A stretch of 64,000 nucleotides of DNA, taken from positions 62,001-126,000 of the forward strand of contig CAXTKD010000002.1 in assembly GCA_964244885.1 (NCBI GenBank), read 5' to 3'. A model generated the notes under the pieces. It did no database searches and had not been told where the DNA came from. It was given only the letters and a program-made list of their open reading frames with translations. This DNA comes from CAXTKD01 sp964244885 (lineage in GTDB: Bacteria; Pseudomonadota; Alphaproteobacteria; Sphingomonadales; Sphingomonadaceae). Positions 23,586 through 33,129 of the stretch are shown piece by piece (the first letter of the stretch is position 1; each line of letters opens with the position of its first letter). Both the position numbers and the translations under genes were made by a program.

Positions 23586-24791
23586 CTAGGGCAGATAACT
23601 GAACAGCGGCAAGTCGCTCCGGGTCTGCGGCACGACATCGATTTCTTCCTCGGGGAATTTGATCGGCCCGATATTCCGCTCATGGAAACGAACCGCGTAG
23701 CGGTCGGTCATTCCCGCGATGAAATCGGCGACGTGGCGCGCGAACTGCGGCTCTCCCACCGGCGCGGACGCGCCCCACTGGTCGGGCAAGCCGCCGACGC
23801 TGTGGAGATGATCGAACAGCCCCGCCACCACCTCCCTGGCCGGCTCGCGGACGCGCAGGTTCATCGGGTGGTAGTACATGTTCTGCCGAAGGAAGCGCTT
23901 CAGCTCCTTTTCGCACGCCGCCATCGGATCGGAGAAGGCGATCAGCGTCTTCCCCGCATCGCGCACCGCCTCGACCGAACCAGGGTTCGCGGCCTCGATC
24001 CGCCGCGTCGATTCCTTCATCAGGTCGCTAACCATCCGGCCGATCATGTGACGCACCAGCTCGGCCGGCATGCGCTCGCGCCGGCCGTTCGGGTGCAGTT
24101 CGTTCACCGCCTTCCAGCATTCGGCGACGAACGGCACCTCCAGCGCCGCGTCGAGCGTGAACAGCCCGGCGCGGAGGCCATCGTCGAGGTCGTGGTTATC
24201 GTAGGCGATGTCGTCGGCGAGCGCCGCGACCTGCGCCTCGAGGCTGGAATAGCTCGTCAGATCCAGCGGATAGTCCGCGTCGATCTCAGCCAGCGCCCAG
24301 CTCGGCTGGTAGACGGGTCCATTATGCTTGGCCAGGCCCTCCAGCGTCTCCCACGTCAGGTTAAGCCCGTCAAAGTCGGCGTAGCGCTGCTCCATGCGGG
24401 TGACGATGCGCAGCGTGTGCGCATTATGATCAAAGCCGCCCCACGGCTCCATCTTCGCGGTCAGCACGTCCTCGCCGACATGCCCGAACGGCGGGTGGCC
24501 CAGGTCGTGCGCCAGGCACAGCACCTCGGTCAGATCCTCGTGCAGCCCCAGCCTCCGTCCGATCACCCGGCCGATCTGCGCGACCTCCAGGCTGTGCGTC
24601 AGCCGCGTCCGGAAATGGTCGCCGTCGGGCGACACGAACACCTGCGTCTTGTGCTTCAGCCGGCGGAACGCCGTCGCATGGATCACCCGGTCCCGGTCGC
24701 GCTGGAACGGGTCGCGCGAGGCGCTTTCGGACTGCACGTGCTGCCGCCCGCGCGACCGCGCGGGATCGGAGGCATAAGGCGCAAGGGTCAT
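23586..24791 (-). CDS. dgt: Deoxyguanosinetriphosphate triphosphohydrolase-like protein
   Basis: A 401-residue HD-domain dNTPase of the type that cleaves dNTPs to nucleosides and triphosphate. Motifs are RDRVIHATAFRRLKHKTQVF, RLTHSLEVAQIGR, the HD motif LAHDLGHPPFGHVGED, and IAYDNHDLDDGLRAG with the fourth metal ligand. Size fits the shorter Dgt group common in Alphaproteobacteria. It starts within a 4-nt overlap with the upstream TPR/SPOR gene and precedes argS by 87 nt. Confidence 0.94.
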   Translation of the reverse strand: MTLAPYASDPARSRGRQHVQSESASRDPFQRDRDRVIHATAFRRLKHKTQVFVSPDGDHFRTRLTHSLEVAQIGRVIGRRLGLHEDLTEVLCLAHDLGHPPFGHVGEDVLTAKMEPWGGFDHNAHTLRIVTRMEQRYADFDGLNLTWETLEGLAKHNGPVYQPSWALAEIDADYPLDLTSYSSLEAQVAALADDIAYDNHDLDDGLRAGLFTLDAALEVPFVAECWKAVNELHPNGRRERMPAELVRHMIGRMVSDLMKESTRRIEAANPGSVEAVRDAGKTLIAFSDPMAACEKELKRFLRQNMYYHPMNLRVREPAREVVAGLFDHLHSVGGLPDQWGASAPVGEPQFARHVADFIAGMTDRYAVRFHERNIGPIKFPEEEIDVVPQTRSDLPLFSYLP

Positions 24792-25927
24792 TTCAGCTCT
24801 CCGGAAACCTCGACGCCCGCGGCCGTCGTTACCGGAAAACCGCCGAGACCCCGCGCCTTCAAACGCAGCACCGCCGCATTCGCCGCCGCGCGCGTCGCGA
24901 ACGGCCCGATCAGCAGCTTGTTGCCCGCTGGCGTATGTAGAACCATGGGTTCGCGCAGGTCGGCAAGGCCCTTGCCCGCCTTGACGATCTCCGCCCAGCC
25001 ACCGGCGAGCCGCGTTGCGTCGCTAACGTTGGCGACTTGCACCCACAGCCGGCTCGGCGATGACTTGGGGGCGGGCACTGTAGCCGCGAGCGGCGCTATC
25101 GGCGCGATCGGCCTCGTCTTGACCACCGGCGCCTGCCCGCCGGGCAGCCGTCCGAACAGCGCCGCCATCGTCTTGTCGCGCGCCGGCAGGCCGGGCAGCG
25201 CCGCGAAGAAGCTGGACATGGCGCGCGCCTGGTCGGGCGTCAGGATCGCCGCCGCGATCTCGTCGGCGGTCGCGGGATCGCCGGTCAGCGCATAGACCAT
25301 CGCCATGGTCTGGCGCAGCGGCACGGACTTACTGCCGTCGGCCTCGAAGCGCCGCAGCACCTGCAGCGCCGCCGGGCGGCTTCCCGACACCGCGAGCGAC
25401 AGCGACAGCCGTCGTGCCGCCTCGATGTCCTCCGGACGGCTCGCCAGAACGCCGGCATAGGCGACCTGCGCCGAGCGGAAGTCGCCGAGCAGGTCGTAGG
25501 CCACCCCCCGCTGCGTGCCGATCCGCTCCTTCGACGCGCCCAGCGCCTCGGCCCGCGCCAGCGCGGTCAGCGCATCGGCGGGCTGCAGCCGCAGCACCAG
25601 CGCGGTGCCAAGCCCGAGGTGCGCGAGCGCGCTCGCCGGCTCGGCGCGCGTCCACCCCGAATAATAAGCGAAGGCGTCCGCCCCATCACCGCGCCGCAGC
25701 GCGTTCTCGCCCGCGGCGGTCAACGCGGGAATGTTGGCGGGGTCGGCGGCGAGCGCCAGGTCGTAGAACGCCATCGCCTGGCGCGTATCGCCCTGCGCGT
25801 CCCTCTCCCGCCCCATCTGAACCAGCCGCGCCGGATCGCGAAGCGCCGCGACGCCGCGCTCGGGCGACGCCGCCAGCGCCGCGCTGGCCAGCAGCGCCAG
25901 CGTCAACGCGGCAAGCCTCATCGTCAT
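24788..25927 (-). CDS. Secreted TPR and SPOR domain protein
   Basis: A 379-residue protein with a signal peptide (MRLAALTLALLASAALAA), five or more tetratricopeptide repeats (for example AMAFYDLALAADPANIPALT and AEPASALAHLGLGTALVL), a proline-rich linker and a C-terminal SPOR-like domain (LWVQVANVSDATRL, LLIGPFATRAAANAA). This suggests a periplasmic adaptor at the cell wall. It overlaps dgt by 4 nt. No specific name can be given. Confidence 0.85.
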   Translation of the reverse strand: MTMRLAALTLALLASAALAASPERGVAALRDPARLVQMGRERDAQGDTRQAMAFYDLALAADPANIPALTAAGENALRRGDGADAFAYYSGWTRAEPASALAHLGLGTALVLRLQPADALTALARAEALGASKERIGTQRGVAYDLLGDFRSAQVAYAGVLASRPEDIEAARRLSLSLAVSGSRPAALQVLRRFEADGSKSVPLRQTMAMVYALTGDPATADEIAAAILTPDQARAMSSFFAALPGLPARDKTMAALFGRLPGGQAPVVKTRPIAPIAPLAATVPAPKSSPSRLWVQVANVSDATRLAGGWAEIVKAGKGLADLREPMVLHTPAGNKLLIGPFATRAAANAAVLRLKARGLGGFPVTTAAGVEVSGELK

Positions 25928-25965
25928 GCGCGCACCCTCGCGTCGGCGCGCCGCACGGTCAAGCG

Positions 25966-26187
25966 TCAGAACAGTCCGCCGCCCAGCATCAGCCGCACCA
26001 CGCCGACGGCGATGACCACGAGGTTCAGGTTACGGCCCGATTTCGAGCCCGAGAGCGCGCCGAACGCAAGACCGACGACCGCCACCGGGATGATGAACCA
26101 GTTCGCCCAGCCGACGAACGGCAGGAAGGCGACCAGCGCCAAGCATAGCGCGACCGCGCCGATCAGCAGGGAGACGAGGTTTAACAT
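25966..26187 (-). CDS. Small membrane protein
   Basis: A 73-residue protein, almost entirely hydrophobic. Two or three membrane helices are seen (LVSLLIGAVALCLALVAFLP; WFIIPVAVVGLAFGAL; LVVIAVGVVRLMLGGGLF) with a short basic loop GSKSGRNLN. ATG at 26187 was chosen because it begins the first helix directly; a start at 26223 would add 12 residues reading into the ftsZ downstream hairpin. Function unknown. Confidence 0.75.
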   Translation of the reverse strand: MLNLVSLLIGAVALCLALVAFLPFVGWANWFIIPVAVVGLAFGALSGSKSGRNLNLVVIAVGVVRLMLGGGLF

Positions 26188-26222
26188 GCCGCGCAAATTG
26201 GTGCTTGGGCCGGCTCGTGACA

Positions 26223-26249
26223 ATCCCCTCTCCTGGTCGAGGAGAGGGG
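26223..26249. terminator. Hairpin downstream of ftsZ
   Basis: TCCCCTCTCCT and AGGAGAGGGGA form a perfect stem with a 5-nt loop, 10 nt beyond the ftsZ stop. There is no clear T-run on the minus strand, so it may be a weak terminator or an RNA-stabilising hairpin at the end of the dcw transcript. Confidence 0.55.
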
Positions 26250-26258
26250 ACTTGTTCG

Positions 26259-27710
26259 CTAGTCGTTGACCTGCCGCTTGAAGAAGCGCGGGATTTCGAG
26301 CGGGTCCTGCGCGGCTTCGGGCTCATAGGCCGGCGACGCGAGTGTCGCCACCGGCTCGGCCTTCGCCTTCGGCGCACCACGACCCATCGTGATCATCCGC
26401 TCGAACAGCGTCAGGGGCCGCTCTTCCTCGGCATGCTGCTCCTCGCGCATCGAGACCGGCGCCGGCTCATAGGCCGGCGGGGCGGCGACGACCGGCTCCG
26501 GCCGCATCGGCGTGACGTTGGCGGGTGCCTCCTCGATCTCGTCGGCCATGTCGAGGTCGAGAACGTCGAGCTCTTCGGTCTCCATCACCGGCTCCTCGGC
26601 CTCGATCATCACGGGCTCGGGAGCGGGTTCCTCGATCGGCTCGATCGCGGCGGGCATCGGCATTGGCCTGGCGGCCGGCGCGAAGCCGTTGGCGATGTTG
26701 CCGAAGCTCATCGCCGGGCGCGACGGCAGCGACACGGTCTTGGCGGCGGCGTCGATGCCGGTCGCGACGACCGAGACACGCATGCGCCCCTCGAGATCGG
26801 CGTTGAACGCCGAGCCGACGATGATGTTGGCGTCGGGATCGACCATCTCGCGGATGTGGTTCGCCGCCTCGTCAACTTCCATCAGGCGGAGGTCGTCGCC
26901 GCCGGTGATGTTGATGATGACGCCCTTGGCGCCGCGCATCGAGACTTCGTCGAGCAGCGGGTTGGCGATCGCCTTCTCCGCCGCCTCGATCGCCCGGTTG
27001 TCGCCCGCGGCCTCGCCCGTGCCCATCATCGCCTTGCCCATTTCGGACATGACGGTGCGGATGTCGGCGAAGTCGAGGTTGATCAGGCCCGGCATGATCA
27101 TCAGGTCGGTGATGCCACGCACGCCCTGGTGCAGCACCTGGTCCGCCATCGAGAACGCTTCCTTGAAGGTCGTGTTCGCGTTGGCGATCAGGAACAGGTT
27201 CTGGTTCGGAATGATGATGAGCGTATCGACGACCTTCTGCAGCTCGTTGATGCCCTCTTCCGCAGCGCGCATCCGGCGCTGGCCCTCGAACGAGAACGGC
27301 TTGGTGACGACGCCGACCGTCAGGATACCGCGCTCGCGCGCCGCGCGGGCGACGACGGGGGCCGCGCCGGTTCCGGTGCCGCCGCCCATGCCGGCGGTGA
27401 TGAAGCACATGTGGCTGCCGTCGAGCGCGCTTTCGAGCTGGTCGATCGTCTCCTCGGCCGCCGCACGGCCGATCTCGGGACGGGCGCCGGCGCCGAGACC
27501 CTGCGTGATCTTCAGGCCGAGCTGGATGCGCGTCTCGGCGCTTGCATGCGCCAGCGCCTGGGCGTCGGTGTTGCAGACGACGAAATCGACGCCCTTCAGA
27601 CCGCTCGCCACCATGTTGTTGACCGCGTTGCCACCCGCGCCGCCGACGCCGATGACGGTGATGCGAGGCTTCAGCTCGGTGAGTTCCGGCCGCTTCAGTT
27701 CCAGGCTCAT
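26259..27710 (-). CDS. ftsZ: Cell division protein FtsZ
   Basis: A 483-residue tubulin homologue that polymerises with GTP into the division ring. The GTP-binding motifs are IGVGGAGGNAVNNM near the N-terminus and FITAGMGGGTGTGAAPVVAR (tubulin signature). The T7 loop reads INLDFADIRTVM. A long linker of about 150 residues rich in Pro, Glu and Ala leads to the conserved C-terminal peptide LEIPRFFKRQVND, which binds FtsA and other partners. It is the last gene of the dcw cluster, 42 nt after ftsA. Confidence 0.98.
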   Translation of the reverse strand: MSLELKRPELTELKPRITVIGVGGAGGNAVNNMVASGLKGVDFVVCNTDAQALAHASAETRIQLGLKITQGLGAGARPEIGRAAAEETIDQLESALDGSHMCFITAGMGGGTGTGAAPVVARAARERGILTVGVVTKPFSFEGQRRMRAAEEGINELQKVVDTLIIIPNQNLFLIANANTTFKEAFSMADQVLHQGVRGITDLMIMPGLINLDFADIRTVMSEMGKAMMGTGEAAGDNRAIEAAEKAIANPLLDEVSMRGAKGVIINITGGDDLRLMEVDEAANHIREMVDPDANIIVGSAFNADLEGRMRVSVVATGIDAAAKTVSLPSRPAMSFGNIANGFAPAARPMPMPAAIEPIEEPAPEPVMIEAEEPVMETEELDVLDLDMADEIEEAPANVTPMRPEPVVAAPPAYEPAPVSMREEQHAEEERPLTLFERMITMGRGAPKAKAEPVATLASPAYEPEAAQDPLEIPRFFKRQVND

Positions 27711-27752
27711 GTCTTCCTCCTTGAAGGGCGCGCGGCCCCATTCCCCGTGTGT

Positions 27753-29012
27753 TTAGATACTTGCTCTCAGCAGTGTGATCATTCGCTGCAATCGTCCGCC
27801 GCCGCCGGTCCCGGTGGCGCGGAGCGCGACCGGCGTTGCGACGTTCATGATGTCCTCGATTCCCGACCCGGCGTAGAGCGCGAGGCCCGCCAGGGTCGAG
27901 AAGGCACAGCCCGACTGCGCCTCGGGAAGGCCGATCAGCCCGCGCGGACGGCCGAGCCGCACCGAGCGCCCCAGCAGCCCCTGCGCGAAGTCGGCGATCG
28001 ACTTCAGCTCGGCGCCGCCGCCGGTCAGCACGACCTGCCGGCCCATCGGCCCGACGAAGCCCATCTCGGCCAGCCGCTCGCCGACCTCGCCGAACAGCAG
28101 GTCGAGGCGCTGGCGGATGACCGAGATCAACTGCGCGCGCGTGCAGCGCGTCGGCTCCACGCCGTCGTCGTCGCTGATCGGCACGACCTCGATCATGTCG
28201 TGGTTGTCCTTCGGCGATGTGGTCGCCGAGCCGTAGAAGGTCTTCATCCGCTCGGCATGCACCCGGCGGGTCGAGAAGGCGGAGGCGATGTCGTCGGTGA
28301 TGTCGGACGAGCCCATCGCGATCGAGGCGAGGCCGACGAGCATCCCCCGCGCGTGGACCGCGACGTTGGTCACCCCCGCGCCGATCTCGACCAGCGCAAC
28401 GCCGAGCTCGCGCTCTTCCGGCGCCAGGCAGGCGAGGCCCGCCGCGACCGGGGAGGCGACGATCGTCTCGACGCCCAAATGCGCGTTCCGGACGGACACG
28501 TCGAGGTTGCGGATGGGCGGCGTGTCGGCGGTGATCAGGTGGATGTCGACGCCCAGGCGGTCGGCGTGGAAGCCGAGCGGGTTGGTCACCGGCGTCGTAC
28601 CGTCGATCATATAGAGCGCCGGCTGCGCGTGGAGGATCGTGCGGTGACCGGGGTTGAGCCGCGCCCGGCCTTCCCCCTGCACATGCTCGATGTCGGCGCG
28701 CTCGATGCGGTGGCCCGCGATATCGACCTCGACGCTCACGGTGTCGCTGTCGAGGCCGCCGGCGGAGATGTTGACAAAAACGGTCTCGGCCTGGATTCCG
28801 GCGTTGCGCTCGGCCTGGTCCATCGCCGCGCGGATCGCGGTCTCGGTCAGCGCCATGTCGGCGATCAGGCCCTGGCGGACACCCTGGCAGACGCGCTGGC
28901 CGACGCCGATGACGCGCGGGCTACCGTCGCCGCCGATCATCGCGATCAGCGCCGCCACCTTGGACGACCCGACATCAAGCGCCGCAACGACGCGATCCCC
29001 ACGCGAACTCAT
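27753..29012 (-). CDS. ftsA: Cell division protein FtsA
   Basis: A 419-residue actin-like protein that tethers FtsZ to the membrane. It begins VVAALDVGSSKVAALIA (phosphate-1 loop) and carries GVALVEIGAGVTNVAVHARG (phosphate-2) and VVLTGGGAELKSI (adenosine motif). The C-terminal GGRLQRMITLLRAS is an amphipathic membrane-targeting helix. It lies between ftsQ and ftsZ. Confidence 0.97.
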   Translation of the reverse strand: MSSRGDRVVAALDVGSSKVAALIAMIGGDGSPRVIGVGQRVCQGVRQGLIADMALTETAIRAAMDQAERNAGIQAETVFVNISAGGLDSDTVSVEVDIAGHRIERADIEHVQGEGRARLNPGHRTILHAQPALYMIDGTTPVTNPLGFHADRLGVDIHLITADTPPIRNLDVSVRNAHLGVETIVASPVAAGLACLAPEERELGVALVEIGAGVTNVAVHARGMLVGLASIAMGSSDITDDIASAFSTRRVHAERMKTFYGSATTSPKDNHDMIEVVPISDDDGVEPTRCTRAQLISVIRQRLDLLFGEVGERLAEMGFVGPMGRQVVLTGGGAELKSIADFAQGLLGRSVRLGRPRGLIGLPEAQSGCAFSTLAGLALYAGSGIEDIMNVATPVALRATGTGGGGRLQRMITLLRASI

Positions 29013-29025
29013 TGCGCCAACTCCC

Positions 29026-29910
29026 TCATATTTCGGTCCCTGTATAGGGCAAAGCCTGCACGCCCGGCTCGCCCGAGACGCGAACGGTCATCCGGTCGGG
29101 CAGCCGCATGTCGAAGCGCGCGAAGCCGCGCCCCAGGAGGCCGTTCGCCTCCTCCATCTTCCTGAACGCGGCGAGCGCATGGCCCGCTCTGTCATAGCCC
29201 TCGGGCAGCGCGAGCGTCTCGCCCGACTTGAAGCGGATGTCCCAGCGCCGCGAGCCGATCCACGTCGCGCTGTCGAGGCGCTGGCGGACGTCCGGATAGG
29301 TCGCGAGCAGCGCCATCAGCGGGTGCGCCTCAAGATTCGCCTGCGGCCCGACGATCAGCGGCAAGGAGGCGAAGCGCTCCAGCCCCTTGGTTTCCAAGAC
29401 GACGCCGTCGCGGTCGATCACCCTCAGCTTGTGGCGATACTGCCAGAGCGCCATCGGCTGGCGTTCCACGACCGCGACGACGAGCGTGTCCGGCAGCTTG
29501 CGCGACACGCTGGCGTCGGCAACCCACGGCAGCGCCTTCAGCCGCGCGCGGATGTCGTCGAGGCTGACGAGAAGCATCGAATCGGTCGGCCCTTCGACGG
29601 CGGCGGCATAGACCGCCATCCGCGACACATGCTTGATGCCGCTGACCTCGACATGACGCACCTCGAAGCCCGAGTTCGCCGCGGTGCGCGCCGTCTCGAA
29701 CCACAGACCCTGCGGGATGCCGGCGAGCCACAGGCCGACGCCCGCGCCGATCACCGCCAATGACAGAACCACGCCGCCGACAAGCCGGCGAAGGCGCCGC
29801 GGCCCGACCGGCACGCGCACCTTGGCCTCGGCCGGCGCGCGGCGCTTCGGCGCAGCCCGCTTCTGCGGCTTGGGCACCTGGCCCCGCTTTAAGGCGATCC
29901 GCTCGCTCAT
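29026..29910 (-). CDS. ftsQ: Cell division protein FtsQ
   Basis: A 294-residue bitopic protein. A basic cytoplasmic tail of about 45 residues (RGQVPKPQKRAAPKRRAP) precedes one helix (LVGGVVLSLAVIGAGVGLWL), a POTRA domain (VRHVEVSGIKHVSRMAVYAA, then LPWVADASVSRKLPDTLVVA) and the beta domain (YRHKLRVIDRDGVVL). It links FtsL/FtsB-type proteins to the divisome. It overlaps ddl by 4 nt. Confidence 0.95.
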   Translation of the reverse strand: MSERIALKRGQVPKPQKRAAPKRRAPAEAKVRVPVGPRRLRRLVGGVVLSLAVIGAGVGLWLAGIPQGLWFETARTAANSGFEVRHVEVSGIKHVSRMAVYAAAVEGPTDSMLLVSLDDIRARLKALPWVADASVSRKLPDTLVVAVVERQPMALWQYRHKLRVIDRDGVVLETKGLERFASLPLIVGPQANLEAHPLMALLATYPDVRQRLDSATWIGSRRWDIRFKSGETLALPEGYDRAGHALAAFRKMEEANGLLGRGFARFDMRLPDRMTVRVSGEPGVQALPYTGTEI

Positions 29911-30818
29911 GCGGCGCTCGCCAGCAGGCGGCCGACCAGCGTGTCGTAGTCCATCCCGCGATAGCGCGCCTGCTCGGGCACCAGGCTGAGCGGCGTCATC
30001 CCCGGCTGGGTATTGACCTCCAGCAGATACAGCCCGGCAACGCCCTCCCGGTCGTCGAACCGGAAGTCGGAGCGGGAGGCGCCCCGGCAGCCGAGCACCC
30101 GGTGCGCCTTAGCCGCCATCGCCATCGCCTCGGCGGCAACATCGGCGGCGATGTTCGCCGGGCATTCGTGGACCGTCAGTCCATCGGTGTACTTGGCGTC
30201 ATAATCGTAGAAGCCGCTCTTGGTCGTCAGTTCGGTCACCGCCAGCGGCTCGCCGTCGAGCACGGCGACAGTCAATTCCTTGCCCGCGATGAACGGCTCT
30301 GCGAGCAGCGTCTCGAACTCCGCCCACGGCCCCGCCGCGTCGCGCGCGATCGGGTTGCCGTAGTTGCTCGCGTCGGTGACGATCGCGACGCCGACCGACG
30401 AGCCCTCGTTGACCGGCTTCAGCACATAGGGGCGCGGCAGCGGGTCGCCGTCGTGGACCGAACGGGCATCGACCACCCGGCCGCCCGGCATGCGGATCCC
30501 CGCCTCGGCCAGCACCTTCTTGGTCAGTTCCTTGTCGATCGCGATCACTGACGTCTCAAGCCCCGAATGCGTGTAGGGAATGCCCATCAGGTCCAGCATG
30601 CCCTGCACGGTCCCATCCTCCCCGGGGGTGCCATGCAGCGCATTGAACACCACGTCGGGCTTCACTCCCAGCAGCCTGGCGGCGATATCGCGCCCCATGT
30701 CGATCTCGGTGACTTCGTGGCCGAGACGCCGCAACGCCGCCGCGATTCCCCGGCCGGAGGTCAGCGAAACCTCGCGCTCCGACGACCAGCCGCCCATCAG
30801 GACTGCGACATGGGTCAT
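29907..30818 (-). CDS. ddl: D-alanine--D-alanine ligase
   Basis: A 303-residue ATP-grasp enzyme that makes the D-Ala-D-Ala dipeptide. Visible motifs are HVAVLMGGWSSEREVSL, NALHGTPGEDGTVQGMLD, YVLKPVNEGSSVGVAIV (ATP binding) and LLEVNTQPGMTPLSLVPEQA (Mg-binding Glu/Asn). ATG at 30818 overlaps the murB stop by 4 nt. Its position between murB and ftsQ is the classical one. Confidence 0.97.
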   Translation of the reverse strand: MTHVAVLMGGWSSEREVSLTSGRGIAAALRRLGHEVTEIDMGRDIAARLLGVKPDVVFNALHGTPGEDGTVQGMLDLMGIPYTHSGLETSVIAIDKELTKKVLAEAGIRMPGGRVVDARSVHDGDPLPRPYVLKPVNEGSSVGVAIVTDASNYGNPIARDAAGPWAEFETLLAEPFIAGKELTVAVLDGEPLAVTELTTKSGFYDYDAKYTDGLTVHECPANIAADVAAEAMAMAAKAHRVLGCRGASRSDFRFDDREGVAGLYLLEVNTQPGMTPLSLVPEQARYRGMDYDTLVGRLLASAA

Positions 30819-31720
30819 GGTTTGCCCACCCGCTGGATTTCCCACTCCAGCTCGACGCCGCTGTTCGCCTTGACGCGCGTACGGACTTCCTCGCCGAGCT
30901 TTTCGATGTCGGCGCTCGTTGCGCCGCCGGTGTTGAGCAGGAAGTTGGTATGCTTCTCGCTGACCTGCGCGCCGCCGACGCGGAGGCCGCGGCAGCCGGC
31001 GGCATCGACCAGCGCCCAAGCTTTGCCGCTTGGCGGGTTCTTGAAGGTCGAGCCGCCGGTGCGCGAGCGCAGCGGCTGGCTCGCCTCGCGCTCGGCGGCG
31101 ATGCGGTCCATCTCGGCGCCGATCGCGGCCTTGTCGCCCGGCGTGCCGCGGAACAGCGCCTCGACAACGATGTCGCCGTCGGAGAGGGTCGAATGGCGGT
31201 AGGTGAAATCGAACGCCGCGGCGGGAAGCGTCTTCACCTCGCCCCGGCGCGTCACGACCGTCGCCTCGACCAGGATGTCGGCGACCTCGCGCCCGTAAGC
31301 GCCGGCGTTCATCCGCACCGCGCCGCCGACCGTGCCTGGAATGCCGCGGAGGAACTCGAGCCCCGCAAGGCCCGCGTCGCGCGCGCCGCTCGCGACGGTG
31401 ATCCCCATTGCCGCCGCACCCGCGCGAACCAACTCGCCCTCGATCGACACGCCCGCAAAGCTCTTCGGCAGACGAATGACGACGCCATCGACGCCGCCGT
31501 CGCGAACGATCAGGTTCGATCCCACGCCGACCGCCATCACCGGCATGTCGGCATCCAGGTCGGCCAGGAACGCCGTGAGATCCGCGACATCCTTCGGGCG
31601 CACGAGCCATTCGGCCCCGCCGCCGGTCCTGAACCAGATGAAGTCGGCCAGGCTGGCGTTCGCCTCGACGCTCCCCCGGAGCGCGGGGATGCCGTGGGCC
31701 TCGATGATCTCGGCCGCCAT
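30815..31720 (-). CDS. murB: UDP-N-acetylenolpyruvoylglucosamine reductase
   Basis: A 301-residue FAD enzyme that reduces enolpyruvyl-UDP-GlcNAc to UDP-MurNAc. FAD contacts include AVGVGSNLIVRDGGVDGVVI and GIPGTVGGAVRMNAGAYGRE. The catalytic Ser is in RTGGSTFKNP and the Glu in SEKHTNFLLN (type I MurB pattern). ATG at 31720 shares its A with the murC stop (TGATG). ddl follows with a 4-nt overlap. Confidence 0.97.
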   Translation of the reverse strand: MAAEIIEAHGIPALRGSVEANASLADFIWFRTGGGAEWLVRPKDVADLTAFLADLDADMPVMAVGVGSNLIVRDGGVDGVVIRLPKSFAGVSIEGELVRAGAAAMGITVASGARDAGLAGLEFLRGIPGTVGGAVRMNAGAYGREVADILVEATVVTRRGEVKTLPAAAFDFTYRHSTLSDGDIVVEALFRGTPGDKAAIGAEMDRIAAEREASQPLRSRTGGSTFKNPPSGKAWALVDAAGCRGLRVGGAQVSEKHTNFLLNTGGATSADIEKLGEEVRTRVKANSGVELEWEIQRVGKP

Positions 31721-33129
31721 CACGCCGCCCGCTCCTTGCCGATCGCATCGGCAAGGCCCGCCGCCCACTTGGTGATGTCGCCCGCGCCGAGGCAGACCAC
31801 CATGTCGTCAGGCTTCGCGACCTCGGCCAGCGCCACGGCCAGATCGTCCGCCCCGTCGATCGTCGCCACGAACCTATGCCCGGAGCGCCGCATCGCGCCC
31901 GCCAGCGACTCCGCCGAAACGCCGTCGATCGGCTGCTCGCCGGCCGCGTACACCGGCGCGACATAGACCATGTCGGCATCGTTGAACGCCTGCGCGAAGT
32001 CGGTCATCAGGTCGCGGAGGCGCGTGTAGCGGTGCGGCTGGACGACCGCGATCACCCGGCCCTGAGCGCCCTCGCGCGCCGCCGCCAGCACCGCCTTGAT
32101 CTCGACCGGATGGTGGCCGTAGTCATCGATGATCGACACGCCGGCGACTTCGCCGACCTTGGTGAAGCGCCGCTTCACCCCGCCGAAGTTCGAAAAGCCG
32201 CTGCGGATCGCCTCGTCCGAAATGCCTAGCTGGACCGCGACCGCGACCGCCGCCAGCGCGTTCTGGACGTTGTGCCGGCCGGGCATCGGAAGCATCAGAT
32301 CCTCGATCCGCCGCTCCTCGCCGTTCCGCCCGCGCACCGTCACCGCGAAACGGTTGCCGCCCGGGACCGGGGTCACCTCGTCGCCGCGCACGTCGGCCTG
32401 GCCTGAGAAACCGTAGGTGACGATCCGCCGGTCCTGAACGCGCGGCAGGATCGCCTGCACCTCGGGATGGTCGAGGCAGAGGATCGCCGCGCCATAGAAG
32501 GGCGTGTGCTCGACGAACTGGACGAAGGCGTCCTTCACCTTGTCGAAATCGCCGTAGTGATCGAGATGCTCGGGATCGATATTGGTGACGACGCCGATCG
32601 TCCCGCCCAGCCGCAGGAAGCTGCCATCGCTCTCGTCGGCCTCGACCACCATCCACTCGCCGGCGCCGACGCGCGCGTTGGAGCCATAGGTGTTGATGAT
32701 GCCGCCGTTGACGACGGTCGGGTCCAGCCCGCCCGCGTCGAGCAGCGCCGCGACCATCGAGGTCGTCGTCGTCTTGCCGTGCGTGCCGGCGATGGCGACG
32801 CAGGACTTCAGCCGCATCAGCTCGGCGAGCATCTCGGCGCGGCGGACGATCGGAATGCGCCTTTCGATCGCCGCCTCGACCTCGGGATTGCCGCGCTTGA
32901 TCGCGGTCGAGGTGACGACCACCGCCGCGTCGCCCAAATTCTCAGCCTTGTGCCCGATGGCGACGTCAATGCCCTTGGCGCGCAGCCCCGCGACGACATA
33001 GCTCTCGGCGACGTCCGAGCCCTGCACCGTGTAGCCGAGGTTCGCCATCACCTCGGCGATGCCGGACATGCCGATTCCGCCGATCCCGATGAAGTGGATG
33101 GTGCCGATATCGTGCGCGAGGCCGGTCAT
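31720..33129 (-). CDS. murC: UDP-N-acetylmuramate--L-alanine ligase
   Basis: A 469-residue Mur ligase that adds L-Ala to UDP-MurNAc. The N-terminal Rossmann motif is HFIGIGGIGMSGIAEVMANL, the P-loop is CVAIAGTHGKTTTTSMVAAL, and the ligase signatures are EADESDGSFLRL and IIDDYGHHPVEIKAVLAAAR. Start at 33129 overlaps the murG stop by 4 nt. Length is normal. Confidence 0.98.
   Translation of the reverse strand: MTGLAHDIGTIHFIGIGGIGMSGIAEVMANLGYTVQGSDVAESYVVAGLRAKGIDVAIGHKAENLGDAAVVVTSTAIKRGNPEVEAAIERRIPIVRRAEMLAELMRLKSCVAIAGTHGKTTTTSMVAALLDAGGLDPTVVNGGIINTYGSNARVGAGEWMVVEADESDGSFLRLGGTIGVVTNIDPEHLDHYGDFDKVKDAFVQFVEHTPFYGAAILCLDHPEVQAILPRVQDRRIVTYGFSGQADVRGDEVTPVPGGNRFAVTVRGRNGEERRIEDLMLPMPGRHNVQNALAAVAVAVQLGISDEAIRSGFSNFGGVKRRFTKVGEVAGVSIIDDYGHHPVEIKAVLAAAREGAQGRVIAVVQPHRYTRLRDLMTDFAQAFNDADMVYVAPVYAAGEQPIDGVSAESLAGAMRRSGHRFVATIDGADDLAVALAEVAKPDDMVVCLGAGDITKWAAGLADAIGKERAA

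Noticed and set aside
21930..25295. A plus-strand open frame of 1121 codons opposite argS and dgt
   Set aside because: It is antisense to two clearly conserved genes, its product is an Arg/Gly/His/Asp-rich composition typical of GC-rich reverse frames, and no domain is visible.
26205..29165. A plus-strand open frame of 986 codons opposite ftsZ and ftsA
   Set aside because: Same reason: it mirrors conserved essential genes and has a low-complexity composition without any motif.
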